Shown: positions 16,236 through 24,488 of the stretch, piece after piece
Position numbering within the stretch: the first letter of the stretch is position 1
Layout of the letters: every line of letters begins with the position of its first letter
Assembly (NCBI GenBank): GCA_023818785.1
Contig: JAMWCO010000002.1
Coordinates: 1-25,118, forward strand
Reading direction: 5' to 3'
From: Candidatus Omnitrophota bacterium
GTDB taxonomy: Bacteria; Ratteibacteria; UBA8468; B48-G9; JAFGKM01
Length of the DNA: 25,118 nt
Notes under the pieces: model-generated
Told to the model about the DNA's origin: nothing
What the model saw: only the letters and a program-made list of their open reading frames with translations
The model's database searches: none
Translations under genes and position numbers: made by a program

Positions 16236-18864
16236 AAATACATAACTCCTTATATTCACAAATATATTCACATTTATTATTTTCTGGAATAAATTGGAAT
16301 TTTCTCTCTAAGATATCATGAGTTATTTGATTTAGGAATTCTTCAATTTTCTCCATATATCCAAATTTTTTATTATTTGAAAAATCATAACTTTTTATAA
16401 AGTTATTTTTTTCCTCAATAAAACTAAAATTCCATATCTCTCCTTTTATTTTCTGATAAGGTATATTTTTTTCTTTATGATAAATCCATATATATAAGGG
16501 TAGTTGGATATTTTTGTTATTCATAAAATCATTTTCTGTATAATAAAATTCAGTAGATGTTCCTGTTTTTATATCAATGATTATAATTTCATTTTCTTTT
16601 TCTCCAAGTATATCAACTCTGCCTTTCAATTTAATTTTATCATTTTTAAATTCTATATCTTTTTCAAAATTTAAAAAGATAGTTCCAAAACATTCTTTAA
16701 TTATCTGTTCAAATTTATTTAATACTTCATTGGTTCTTAAATTGACTATATTTTTGTAAATAGATGATATTCTCTCTTTTTTAAAATAATCTTCTATTTT
16801 TTGAAATATTAAACTTTCAAATCTATCTTTATATTCCTTCAACTTTTTTTCTTCTATTGGTTTATTTTTTTCATTTTCAAATGTCTCTTTAAAACTTTCA
16901 TGAATTATCTTTCCCCATAAATCTGGAGTTTCTCTAATCTGCGGAATTTGATATGGTTCAATTTTTTCTACATTTTTTAAATAAAATTTATAAGGACATT
17001 TAAGAAGAGATTCCAAATCAGTGACTCTTATAACAAATTTATTTTCTTTTAAATACATACTTTCAAACTTCTCAATATCTATTTTTACTTTAAATATTTC
17101 CTTAGGTGGAATTAAAAATTGTTGAAAAAATGGGTGTTTTGGTTCCATATCAAATATAAATATAGATTTCATCTGAAGTCTGTCTTCAATTTTTGAAGGA
17201 TATGTAAAAATTACTTTTTCGTGTTCATTTTTAATTCTATAAAAATCACTTCTATCCCTTGCTACTCTTTTTTCAAAATAATCAATCCCTAAATCCTTTT
17301 TAATTTTATCTGGTAATAAAAACTCTTCAATTTTAGGAGAATTTGGGAAATTTTCTTCAGTTGCTCCACAAAAAAAACATATTTTTTTCTCAATTCCTAA
17401 ACTCTCTATAATTCCACTTACTCTAATCCCTTCACCTTTCCCTTCTTCAACTTCAATCATTTCAAGTAATTTTTTCATCAAATTTATAAACTCCTCTTTA
17501 GTTAAATAGTATGAACCACTCATTTTTTTTATTAATCTCTCAAATTCAAATTTTATTTCTAATTCAGATGGTTGCCAGCCTGTTTTTTCTAAAATATTTT
17601 CTAATATATTCTTCCACTCTTCTAATTTCTTTTTTCCATTATCTATTAAATCAATACATTCTTTAATAATCTTTAAATTATTATCCAAAAGTTTTTCAAA
17701 ATCTTCTTTATAAAATCCTGTATTTTCAAATTTTTCTCTTGAAATTTTTGAGAAGGTTTCTACTTCTTTTTTATTTATTTTTGTGAAATATGGAGATGTT
17801 AATATATTCATTAAACTGTTCCAGTCATATGTATCTGAAAAAATAAAAAATTCAAAAATTGGTGAAATTGAAGATTCATTTATAAATGAATAACCCGGTA
17901 TTAACTCAATAGGTAAATTAAATCTTGAAAAAATTCTCTTAATATAGTTTCTATAATCTAACATATTTGGACAAGTAATAATGATATCATCAAATGTTAT
18001 TTCTTTATTTTTTTTTAATTCCTCACCTATTAAGTTTATAATTCCTTTAATCTCTTCTTCTTTGTTAGAGAAATTAAAACATTCAAGTATTATTTCATTT
18101 TGTTCTCCCTTTACTTTTTCAATTTCCCATGTCGTTATTTCATTTAAAAATTTCAATGTATCATCAATAATTAATTCTCTTGTATCTGGTGAAAAATGAG
18201 ATGGTTCAAAATAAGAAATAAAAACATTTTCACTTAAATTTACAAGTTTTTTAATAAAATTTCTTTGATATTTTGGAAACTCAAGTATATTCTCAAAAAC
18301 AATATTTTTAAAATATTCTTTTTCAATATAATTTTCTCCCTCATCATAAATATCTTCAAGGTCAATTATATTATTTTTGTCCAATAGATTTTCATATTTT
18401 TCAAAAATATCAAGAGCAAATTCTAAATTTTTTTTATTATTATCAAATTTGCATTGAAATTCAGATATAATTTTTTTTATATCTGAAAAGTTTAAAGAAG
18501 AGATTTTAAATTCCTTTATAAAATTTGATATAATTTTTGCCAATCCTTCATCTGTATATGCTTGGTTTATTTTCCTTTCTTTTTTTATAATTTCAAGAAT
18601 TATAATATATTTTTCTATGTCAGAAATAACTCTTTTAGGACTCTTTTCATAGATAAGTTTTAGAGCCAGAGATTTTAAAGTAAACATCTGTGGGAGTGTT
18701 GATTTTTTTAATTTTTTAAAAAATTTAAATTTAAAATCATGAAGTTTACAAAAATTAGAAGTTATATAAACAAAATTATCTAATATATTTGTTTTTTCAA
18801 TTTGGTCAATAAGAAACGAGGTTTTTTCTTTAAAATTTAAAGGTAGTAGAAAAATTTTCTTCAT
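16225..18864 (-). CDS. addB: AddB-like nuclease subunit
   Basis: This 879-residue protein is the partner of the adjacent AddA. The N-terminal half is a UvrD-like fold in which the Walker A position reads LPLNFKEKTS, lacking the GxGKT needed for ATP binding, so it is probably an inactivated helicase. FFCGATEENFPNSP near residue 500 is a typical AddB/RecC-like landmark. The C-terminal nuclease domain has GRVDIL (Asp) and IIDIKTGT (D-x-K). Four cysteines for a 4Fe-4S cluster are plausible: one in LKCPYKFYL and three in a C-x3-C-x5-C set at the very C-terminus. A TTG at 18883-18885 would extend it by 7 residues but falls at the predicted -10; the ATG at 18862-18864 is chosen. Confidence 0.88.
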   Translation of the reverse strand: MKKIFLLPLNFKEKTSFLIDQIEKTNILDNFVYITSNFCKLHDFKFKFFKKLKKSTLPQMFTLKSLALKLIYEKSPKRVISDIEKYIIILEIIKKERKINQAYTDEGLAKIISNFIKEFKISSLNFSDIKKIISEFQCKFDNNKKNLEFALDIFEKYENLLDKNNIIDLEDIYDEGENYIEKEYFKNIVFENILEFPKYQRNFIKKLVNLSENVFISYFEPSHFSPDTRELIIDDTLKFLNEITTWEIEKVKGEQNEIILECFNFSNKEEEIKGIINLIGEELKKNKEITFDDIIITCPNMLDYRNYIKRIFSRFNLPIELIPGYSFINESSISPIFEFFIFSDTYDWNSLMNILTSPYFTKINKKEVETFSKISREKFENTGFYKEDFEKLLDNNLKIIKECIDLIDNGKKKLEEWKNILENILEKTGWQPSELEIKFEFERLIKKMSGSYYLTKEEFINLMKKLLEMIEVEEGKGEGIRVSGIIESLGIEKKICFFCGATEENFPNSPKIEEFLLPDKIKKDLGIDYFEKRVARDRSDFYRIKNEHEKVIFTYPSKIEDRLQMKSIFIFDMEPKHPFFQQFLIPPKEIFKVKIDIEKFESMYLKENKFVIRVTDLESLLKCPYKFYLKNVEKIEPYQIPQIRETPDLWGKIIHESFKETFENEKNKPIEEKKLKEYKDRFESLIFQKIEDYFKKERISSIYKNIVNLRTNEVLNKFEQIIKECFGTIFLNFEKDIEFKNDKIKLKGRVDILGEKENEIIIIDIKTGTSTEFYYTENDFMNNKNIQLPLYIWIYHKEKNIPYQKIKGEIWNFSFIEEKNNFIKSYDFSNNKKFGYMEKIEEFLNQITHDILERKFQFIPENNKCEYICEYKELCIYGK

Positions 18865-18868
18865 TTTG

Positions 18869-18877
18869 TGATATAAT
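18869..18877 (+). promoter_or_regulatory. possible extended -10 promoter of the acyltransferase gene
   Basis: TGATATAAT is a TGn-TATAAT extended -10 whose last two bases overlap the divergent addB -10. No good -35 is visible, which extended -10 promoters can tolerate. The leader to the ATG at 18921 would be about 36 bases. Confidence 0.4.
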
Positions 18878-18904
18878 AATACCAAAAAATTGGGATTTTT
18901 TCAA
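18876..18904 (-). promoter_or_regulatory. predicted addB-addA promoter
   Basis: On the minus strand TTGAAA (18899-18904) and TATTAT (18876-18881) are 17 bp apart, and the addB ATG follows after 11 bp, giving a leader of about 4 bases. The spacer and -35 together contain a perfect inverted repeat, AAAAAAT (18884-18890) and ATTTTTT (18895-18901), around TGGG. Confidence 0.6.
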
Positions 18905-18920
18905 GTGTTAAAAATGAAAA

Positions 18921-19820
18921 ATGAGGAAAAAATCTAAATTATTTTTCCATCTTGTAATTATATATATTCCTTTTAGAATTTTAGTTTTCTTTTTAAAACT
19001 TATGCCATTTTTTTTAATACCAAAATTAAGTGAAATTATAAGATTTGTTGTTTTATCAACTATGAGGAAGACGAGAAATAGAGTTATTAAGAATATTGAA
19101 ATTGCCTTTGGTGATAAATATTCTTATAAAGAAAAAAAAGAAATTTGTAAAGAACTTTTCAAAAATATAATTTTAAATTTCTTAGAACTTGACCAATTAA
19201 CAAAAATTAAGAAGGAAAAAATTAGAAATATGGTTGAAATAGAGGGAGAAAATATTCTTAATGAAGTTTTAAAAAAGGAAAAAGGAGTTGTTGCTATTTG
19301 TGCTCATCTTGGGAATTTCCCAATTGCTCAAACTATTTTGAGTATGAAAGGTTATCCAATAAATATGATAGTTAGAGATACAAATAATAGGTATTTAGCA
19401 AGATATGCAGAAAATTGGTTAAGGAAAATGAAAGTTTCTGCAATTTCAAAATGGAATTTAAAAAAGGCATTAGAAGAATCAAAAAAATGGTTAAATAAAA
19501 AAGGAATTTTATGTATCTATATTGACCAGCATGCAAGAAATGGGGTAAAATGCAACTTTTTTGGTAAATCAGTTTATATTCCTATTGGTGCCGCAGTTTT
19601 TGCCAGGAAATATGATTCCCCTGTTATAGGAATTTTCATATTTAAAACAGGTCTTAACAAACATAGAATTATAATTGAAGGTCCTTATGAAATAAAAAAA
19701 ACAAAAAATATTTCAGAAGATATAAAAGAGAATACTTCTTTTTTTATTAAAAGAGTAGAGTACTATGTGGAGAAATATCCAGAACAATGGTTTTCCTGGT
19801 TACATAGAATGTTCCGTTGA
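18921..19820 (+). CDS. LpxL/HtrB-like lipid acyltransferase
   Basis: The 299-residue protein resembles the lipid A late acyltransferase family, which adds secondary acyl chains from acyl-ACP to lipid A at the inner membrane. It has a hydrophobic N-terminal segment near residues 10-35, the RNRVIKNIEIAFG region typical of the family at 52-64, the block VVAICAHLGNF at 123-133, and IYIDQHARNGVKCNFFGKSVYIPIGAA near 194-220. In well-studied members the catalytic motif is HxxxxD/E; here it reads H129-LGNF-P134, so the acidic residue is missing. The acceptor may not be lipid A. The ATG at 18921 is the only one in frame near the start; no Shine-Dalgarno is seen. Its end overlaps the convergent patatin gene by 21 bp. 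Confidence 0.82.
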   Translation: MRKKSKLFFHLVIIYIPFRILVFFLKLMPFFLIPKLSEIIRFVVLSTMRKTRNRVIKNIEIAFGDKYSYKEKKEICKELFKNIILNFLELDQLTKIKKEKIRNMVEIEGENILNEVLKKEKGVVAICAHLGNFPIAQTILSMKGYPINMIVRDTNNRYLARYAENWLRKMKVSAISKWNLKKALEESKKWLNKKGILCIYIDQHARNGVKCNFFGKSVYIPIGAAVFARKYDSPVIGIFIFKTGLNKHRIIIEGPYEIKKTKNISEDIKENTSFFIKRVEYYVEKYPEQWFSWLHRMFR

Positions 19821-20720
19821 AAAATAACTACTAATTTTTTCAATTATATCTTTTCTAAAATTGGTTTTATTTTCATTATTTATAACTTTTGTAATTATTT
19901 TTAAATTTTTTTCAGCAGATTTCTCACCCAATTTTATACATTCTTTTAATTTTGAAAAGTTAAACCATTCCATTTCAGGCAAATCAATTTTTAAAATAAA
20001 ATCTGCTAATAATCTTTCAATAATACTTGAATAATCAGTTTTTATCTTTTCCATTTGAACAAATACCTCAAATGTATTTAATGGCATATTTCTATCTAAA
20101 TAAGAGTTATTTTCAATTCCTATTATCTTTTCTCCACCAAGTATAAAATTTGCAATAACTGGTATATTACTTGTAACACCACCATCTACATAATATTTGT
20201 TTTTTATTTTTACAGGAGTTACAAGTCCTGGGATTGCACAAGAAGCAATCAAAGAAGGAATGATTTTGCCTTTATTAAAAATGACTATCTTCCCTGTAAA
20301 GTATTCAGTGGCAATAATTCCAAGAGTTTTCTTGCATTCTTCAAAATAAATATCTCTTTCAAAATAATTATAAATTCTTTCTTTTATTTTTTCTGAATCA
20401 AAAAGACCTGTTTTAAAACCACCTATTAAAAGAAGAGATAAGTCCTTAATGCCACTAAATATTCTGGAAAAATAATTATCCTTCTTTTTAGAAAAAATTT
20501 TTTCTATTTTTTTAAATTCCTTATTTTCAAAAATTCTAAAAATGGTGTCTTCTAACTTTTCTGAATTTCCTGTAAAACTATATATTGTCCCTATCAAAGC
20601 ACCCATACTTGTTCCTGTTATTACATCAAATGAAATTCCTTCTTTTTCAAGAATTTTAAGAACTCCTATTTGGCAGAAACTTTTAGCACCTCCTCCACAT
20701 AAAGCAATACCTTTTTTCAT
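19800..20720 (-). CDS. patatin-like phospholipase
   Basis: Patatin-like proteins are serine hydrolases that cleave acyl chains from phospholipids using a Ser-Asp dyad. The 306-residue protein has the oxyanion-hole glycines GGG at 9-11 followed by AKSFCQIG, the nucleophile Ser38 in GTSMG, and the Asp179 of DGG in YYVDGGVTSNIPV. The usual R-G after the GGG-A is replaced by K-S. No signal peptide is visible, so it may act at the cytoplasmic face of the membrane. It lies 2 bp after the lipid kinase-like gene in the plsY operon, suggesting phospholipid turnover. Its substrate cannot be read from sequence. Confidence 0.9.
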   Translation of the reverse strand: MKKGIALCGGGAKSFCQIGVLKILEKEGISFDVITGTSMGALIGTIYSFTGNSEKLEDTIFRIFENKEFKKIEKIFSKKKDNYFSRIFSGIKDLSLLLIGGFKTGLFDSEKIKERIYNYFERDIYFEECKKTLGIIATEYFTGKIVIFNKGKIIPSLIASCAIPGLVTPVKIKNKYYVDGGVTSNIPVIANFILGGEKIIGIENNSYLDRNMPLNTFEVFVQMEKIKTDYSSIIERLLADFILKIDLPEMEWFNFSKLKECIKLGEKSAEKNLKIITKVINNENKTNFRKDIIEKISSYFSTEHSM

Positions 20721-20722
20721 CT

Positions 20723-21304
20723 TTATATGATTTTATTTAATAAATACATCCCTATTGAAGTTATAAGTCCTACTGTTAAGTTATCATCTATTTTAAATGG
20801 CAATATTTCCACAAATGCAGAAATTAAGACACCTGAAAGTAAAATGTAAAAAGGTAAATCAATAAATTTGAAGATTAACAGCATAATAATTAAGTTAAAA
20901 ATTATACCACCTATTAAACCTTCTATTGATTTACCAACAAAAATTTTTGTTTTCCCAAATTTACTACCAATTATTCCACTTCCTGCATCTTCAAAGACCA
21001 AAAAAAATAAGGATGGTATTGCTATATTCTTTTCAAAAATAAATAGTATTATAAAAGTTGCTAACATAAAATATGTATCTCCTATTAATTTTCCAGGTGG
21101 ACTTTTAAAAATTTTTCCATATTTTTTTAAAATATAATCCCATACAGATGGATTTTTCCATCTTTCAAACTCAAGAGAAAGTAGTAATGTTAAAAAAAAA
21201 GAAGATATTACTAAAGGATAAAATATTGAATCTGTTAACAAATAAATTAAAGGTGCTATTGAACCCATAATAATTCTATATGTTTTCCTTCTCCACATTA
21301 CCAT
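20723..21304 (-). CDS. CTP-dependent lipid kinase / cytidylyltransferase-like membrane protein
   Basis: The 193-residue protein is strongly hydrophobic with about six membrane segments and belongs to the broad phosphatidate cytidylyltransferase/dolichol kinase (Dgk1, Sec59, VTE5) group. The supporting core is FEDAGSGIIGSKFGKTKIFVGKS near 103-126, with EGLIGG immediately after and EILPFKIDDNLTVGL near 166-180. Known members phosphorylate polyprenols, phytol or diacylglycerol using CTP; which lipid is used here is unknown. The ATG at 21302-21304 has an AAGGAA 9 bp upstream; an ATG two codons later is possible. It overlaps plsY by 29 bp. Confidence 0.75.
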   Translation of the reverse strand: MVMWRRKTYRIIMGSIAPLIYLLTDSIFYPLVISSFFLTLLLSLEFERWKNPSVWDYILKKYGKIFKSPPGKLIGDTYFMLATFIILFIFEKNIAIPSLFFLVFEDAGSGIIGSKFGKTKIFVGKSIEGLIGGIIFNLIIMLLIFKFIDLPFYILLSGVLISAFVEILPFKIDDNLTVGLITSIGMYLLNKII

Positions 21305-21887
21305 CTTTTATTTCCTTTTTATTTCTTATCTCTTTAATAACATCTTTATTGACAATTGCACCAACAATCATCAAAATTAAAGTTGAAGAAAAGAGTTGAA
21401 TAAAATTATATTTATATAATATACCAAGAAAGATAAAAAATGCTACTATACAAAAGATTAAAATTTTTGGTGAACGAGGATTTATCTTTTGAGCCAAAAA
21501 CCATAAGATAAGAACAAGAGGGAAAATCTTAGGCATTAAATATAAAATTACTCCACCAGTTGTAGCGGCTCCTTTTCCACCTTTGAATTTTAAGAAAATT
21601 GAATAACAATGACCCATTACAGCAGAAGAACCAATTAGAGTAAGAAGTATAAAATTTGTAATTCCATAATTTTTTGCAATAAGCATAGGAAGAATACCTT
21701 TAATAGTATCAGCAATCCATACAATAATTCCCCATTTTTTCCCAACGCTTCTTGAAACATTTGCAGCACCAGGATTACCTGTTCCAATACTTCTTATATC
21801 CTTACCTATTAAAAAATAAGTAAAAAGGTATGCAAATGAAATACTACCACATAGATAACCTAAAACTATAAAAAATAATATCTTCAT
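21276..21887 (-). CDS. plsY: acyl-phosphate:glycerol-3-phosphate acyltransferase (PlsY)
   Basis: PlsY is an inner-membrane enzyme that moves the acyl group of acyl-phosphate (made by PlsX) onto glycerol-3-phosphate to give lysophosphatidate. The 203-residue protein has all three conserved loops: GSISFAYL at 14-21, IGTGNPGAANVSR at 35-47, and GHCYSIFLKFKGGKGAAT near 92-109. The usual Pro of GSIPFG is Ser here. It has a charged C-terminal tail after the last membrane segment. It heads an operon with the CTP-dependent kinase-like gene and patatin. The ATG is preceded by a promoter rather than a Shine-Dalgarno. Confidence 0.95.
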   Translation of the reverse strand: MKILFFIVLGYLCGSISFAYLFTYFLIGKDIRSIGTGNPGAANVSRSVGKKWGIIVWIADTIKGILPMLIAKNYGITNFILLTLIGSSAVMGHCYSIFLKFKGGKGAATTGGVILYLMPKIFPLVLILWFLAQKINPRSPKILIFCIVAFFIFLGILYKYNFIQLFSSTLILMIVGAIVNKDVIKEIRNKKEIKDGNVEKENI

Positions 21888-21899
21888 CTTTTTGACTAT

Positions 21900-21928
21900 A
21901 TTCTAATATCCTTTTTTATTTAAGTCAA
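21900..21928 (-). promoter_or_regulatory. predicted plsY operon promoter
   Basis: On the minus strand TTGACT (21923-21928) and TAGAAT (21900-21905) are 17 bp apart; the plsY ATG follows 12 bp after the -10, giving a leader of about 5 bases. Confidence 0.6.
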
Positions 21929-21961
21929 CTTTAAAAATAGGAATAGTTGGTCATTTTATTG

Positions 21962-21967
21962 TATAAT
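21962..21967 (+). promoter_or_regulatory. predicted -10 element of the HAD-ccdA operon
   Basis: A perfect TATAAT ends 7 bp before the ATG at 21975, so transcription should start at about that codon. An earlier in-frame ATG at 21969 is only 1 bp from the -10 and cannot be in this transcript. No convincing -35 is visible. Confidence 0.5.
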
Positions 21968-21974
21968 AATGTTT

Positions 21975-22817
21975 ATGGTTAAATTAATTGCTCTTGATCT
22001 TGATGGAACACTATTAAACAGTAAAGGACAGATAAATAAAGAGGATAAAATAGCATTGAGAAATTTTTATAAAAAAGGTGGAATTGTTGTTATTGCATCT
22101 GGTAGAATGACTGACTGCGTTTATATTTATTCAAAAATTCTTCAAATTGATACTCCTTTAATTGTTTATAATGGCGCAATGGTCAGATTGAGTGAAAAAG
22201 AAAAAAGAAAAATTATTTATCATAATCCAGTTCCATTAAAGTATTCAAGGTTTATAATTGAATATTGTATAAAAAATGAATTCCTTCTAAATTTTTATTA
22301 TAATGATATTCTTTATGCACAAAATCTTCCTTCATTAAGAAAATATGCAGAAATTTATTCTAAACAGACAGGTGCGAAATATAATTTTATTGATGATTTA
22401 AGAAAATTTAAGGATAAAAGGCCAACAAAACTAATTCTTATAACTGAACCTTCTTTTGCAAACAATATCTCTAATGAAAGAAAAAGGGACTATCAATATA
22501 ATTATTTTAAAAAATTTTTTGATAAAAAATTAAATATTGTAAAGACAAATCCTGAATATCTTGAATTTATGAATAAAGGAGTGAATAAAGGTAAAGGACT
22601 TGAAAAACTTGCTATATATTACAGGATAAAAAGGGATGATATAATTGCTTTTGGAGATGGAGAGAATGATTTAGAAATGCTTTTGTATGCAGGGATTTCA
22701 GTTGTACCCAAAAATGCTAAGGAAAAAGTAAAGAAGATTGCAAAAATAGTTTCTGATTACACAAATGACCAGTCATTTATTTCAAAATTTTTAAAAGGAT
22801 TTATTAAAAATGATTAA
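21975..22817 (+). CDS. Cof-type HAD-superfamily hydrolase
   Basis: This 280-residue cytoplasmic phosphatase belongs to the Cof/YidA subfamily of HAD hydrolases. Motif I is ALDLDGTLLNS, with the two catalytic aspartates at residues 8 and 10, motif II is within VVIASGRM, the cap domain follows, NKGKGLEKL supplies the motif III lysine and FGDGENDLEML is motif IV. Members dephosphorylate sugar phosphates, phospholipid head groups or flavins, and the substrate cannot be told here. An ATG two codons upstream (21969) would add Met-Phe but lies at the predicted -10, so 21975 is chosen. It overlaps ccdA by 8 bp. Confidence 0.9.
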   Translation: MVKLIALDLDGTLLNSKGQINKEDKIALRNFYKKGGIVVIASGRMTDCVYIYSKILQIDTPLIVYNGAMVRLSEKEKRKIIYHNPVPLKYSRFIIEYCIKNEFLLNFYYNDILYAQNLPSLRKYAEIYSKQTGAKYNFIDDLRKFKDKRPTKLILITEPSFANNISNERKRDYQYNYFKKFFDKKLNIVKTNPEYLEFMNKGVNKGKGLEKLAIYYRIKRDDIIAFGDGENDLEMLLYAGISVVPKNAKEKVKKIAKIVSDYTNDQSFISKFLKGFIKND

Positions 22818-23484
22818 AAATTATCCAGTTTTTGTAAGTTTTATAGCAGGAATAACTTCTTTTTTTAGTCCATGTATATTACCTTTAATACCTATTTATC
22901 TTTCCTATATTACAGGTTGTTCAATTGAAGAATCAAAAGAGAAAAATCTTTCTAAAAAAAGGGTTTTACTTTCTTCCTTATGTTTTATTATTGGTTTTAC
23001 TACTATTTTTACTCTATTAGGAGCAACCTCAACTTTCATAGGAAATTTTATTGGAACAAGGAAGAATATTTTTAAATATATAGGTGGACTTATAATGATT
23101 ATTTTTGGTTTTCATATACTTGGGATTTTAAAAATAAAAAAATTATATGAAGAAAAAAGGATAAAGATGAAAAGATTTGAGTATAAATATATAAGTGCAT
23201 TTTTTTTAGGAATTGGTCTTGCATCTGCATGGACTCCATGTGTTGGCCCTGTTTTATCTTCAATACTTATCCTTTCTTCTATGGAAGAGACAGTGAAAAG
23301 AGGGATTTTACTCTTATTCCTTTATTCAATGGGGATTGGAGTCCCCTTTATTTTAATTTCAATTTTTATAAATAGAGTAAGTGATTTTTTAAATAAAATT
23401 AAAAAACATTATAAAAAAATTGAAATTTTTATTGGGTGTTTACTTATCATAAGTGGAATTTCTCTCATTTTAAAAAAGTTTTAA
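22810..23484 (+). CDS. ccdA: CcdA/DsbD-like thiol-disulfide transporter
   Basis: CcdA-type proteins carry reducing electrons from cytoplasmic thioredoxin across the membrane to extracytoplasmic thiol-disulfide proteins. The 224-residue protein has six hydrophobic segments in two halves. Each half has the conserved Cys-Pro context: FFSPCILPLIPIYL with Cys22, and WTPCVGPVLSSIL with Cys144. No periplasmic DsbD domains are fused, matching the short CcdA type. An AAGGAT lies about 10 bp upstream of the ATG. No redoxin or cytochrome maturation gene is adjacent; its partner must be elsewhere. Confidence 0.92.
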   Translation: MIKNYPVFVSFIAGITSFFSPCILPLIPIYLSYITGCSIEESKEKNLSKKRVLLSSLCFIIGFTTIFTLLGATSTFIGNFIGTRKNIFKYIGGLIMIIFGFHILGILKIKKLYEEKRIKMKRFEYKYISAFFLGIGLASAWTPCVGPVLSSILILSSMEETVKRGILLLFLYSMGIGVPFILISIFINRVSDFLNKIKKHYKKIEIFIGCLLIISGISLILKKF

Positions 23485-23503
23485 AATAATTTCTTATCTA
23501 TAT

Positions 23504-24481
23504 TTAGGATTTCTTTAATTCCTCTAATTCATCAGGATATGGTTCCAGATATTTTTGATAAGGAATATATTCATTTTCAAATTTATGGGATAAATTTTTT
23601 AGAAGTTCAATTATCACTTTAAGATGTATCTTTTTCTTACTATAATTTTCTATCAAAAAAAGAAGATGTTTTTTTTCTTTTTGAGTTAACATAGGTGAGA
23701 TATGTCTTATCAGATGTAATAGTGTGTTAACATATCTATTTGGTGATGGTTTTTTAAAAAATGCCTTATAAAATTTTTCTTTATATAATTTCATTTTTTC
23801 TACAATATCAATCTTTGCATCTTTTATCAATTCTTCAAGTTCTTTCAGATATTTTGGGCTATATGTCATAAGAAGATATTTATGTTTTGTATGAAAATCA
23901 ATAAGTTCTCTTTTTTGATTTTTCACCAATTCTCTCAATTCAGCAAAAGCAAAAATCCTTATAAGAAAATGTTCTCTTATATCTTTATTTTTTAATCTTA
24001 CTTCGTCTTCAATAGGTAAATAATAAAATTTTTCCTTGATTTTTTTAGCAAAAAAACCATAATCCTTACCAATAAGTTTCCCATTTTTATATAATTTAGC
24101 AGAACCAACACCACATGAAGGTGAGTTTGCTTTTAATAAGAAACCATCAATATCTTTAACAGAAAGAGATTTAAGGACTTTTTCAGCATATCTTGCAATT
24201 TTTTTTGTCAGGTCAACACCAGTTTCTGGTTGAATTAACTTTTTAGAACCATTATTTTTAACAATTATTAATCTTTTTCTTGGAATTCCAAGACCTATGT
24301 CTACTTCTGGACAAAAATCAATATAATCAACATATTTCTTTAATTTATTAACAAAATCATTATCAACTTTCTCTTCATTATATCTAACTGCTTCCAAAAA
24401 ACACCTGCTTAATAAAACTTTAGGTCTTACCATAACCAAAATTGAAGGAAAAATTCTGCTTTCAAAACCACTGTGAACCAT
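23504..24481 (-). CDS. DUF523-DUF1722 fusion protein (YbbK/YbgA type)
   Basis: The 325-residue protein joins an N-terminal DUF523 domain (about residues 18-165) to a C-terminal DUF1722 domain (about 185-300). DUF523 is supported by RPKVLLSRCFLEAVRYN, FCPEVDIGLGIPR and KANSPSCGVGSAKLY, which contain conserved cysteines. DUF1722 is supported by RELVKNQKRELIDFHTKHKYLLMTYSPK and the proline-rich IPYQKYLEPYPDEL end. The function is unproven; the cysteines suggest a metal or redox role, which is inference only. The ATG at 24481 lies 7 bp from a predicted -10. An internal ATG at 24431-24433 matches the usual DUF523 start better, so the first 16 residues are uncertain. Confidence 0.85.
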   Translation of the reverse strand: MVHSGFESRIFPSILVMVRPKVLLSRCFLEAVRYNEEKVDNDFVNKLKKYVDYIDFCPEVDIGLGIPRKRLIIVKNNGSKKLIQPETGVDLTKKIARYAEKVLKSLSVKDIDGFLLKANSPSCGVGSAKLYKNGKLIGKDYGFFAKKIKEKFYYLPIEDEVRLKNKDIREHFLIRIFAFAELRELVKNQKRELIDFHTKHKYLLMTYSPKYLKELEELIKDAKIDIVEKMKLYKEKFYKAFFKKPSPNRYVNTLLHLIRHISPMLTQKEKKHLLFLIENYSKKKIHLKVIIELLKNLSHKFENEYIPYQKYLEPYPDELEELKKS

Positions 24482-24488
24482 CCCTATA

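Noticed and set aside
16236..16271. GTG start that would lengthen AddA by 12 residues
   Set aside because: It lies 47 bp inside addB, while the ATG at 16233-16235 has an AAGGAG upstream and gives a normal AddA N-terminus.
23484..23504. Terminator between convergent ccdA and the DUF523 gene
   Set aside because: The 19-bp gap has no stem-loop followed by a T run; plain A/T-rich sequence is not evidence of a terminator.
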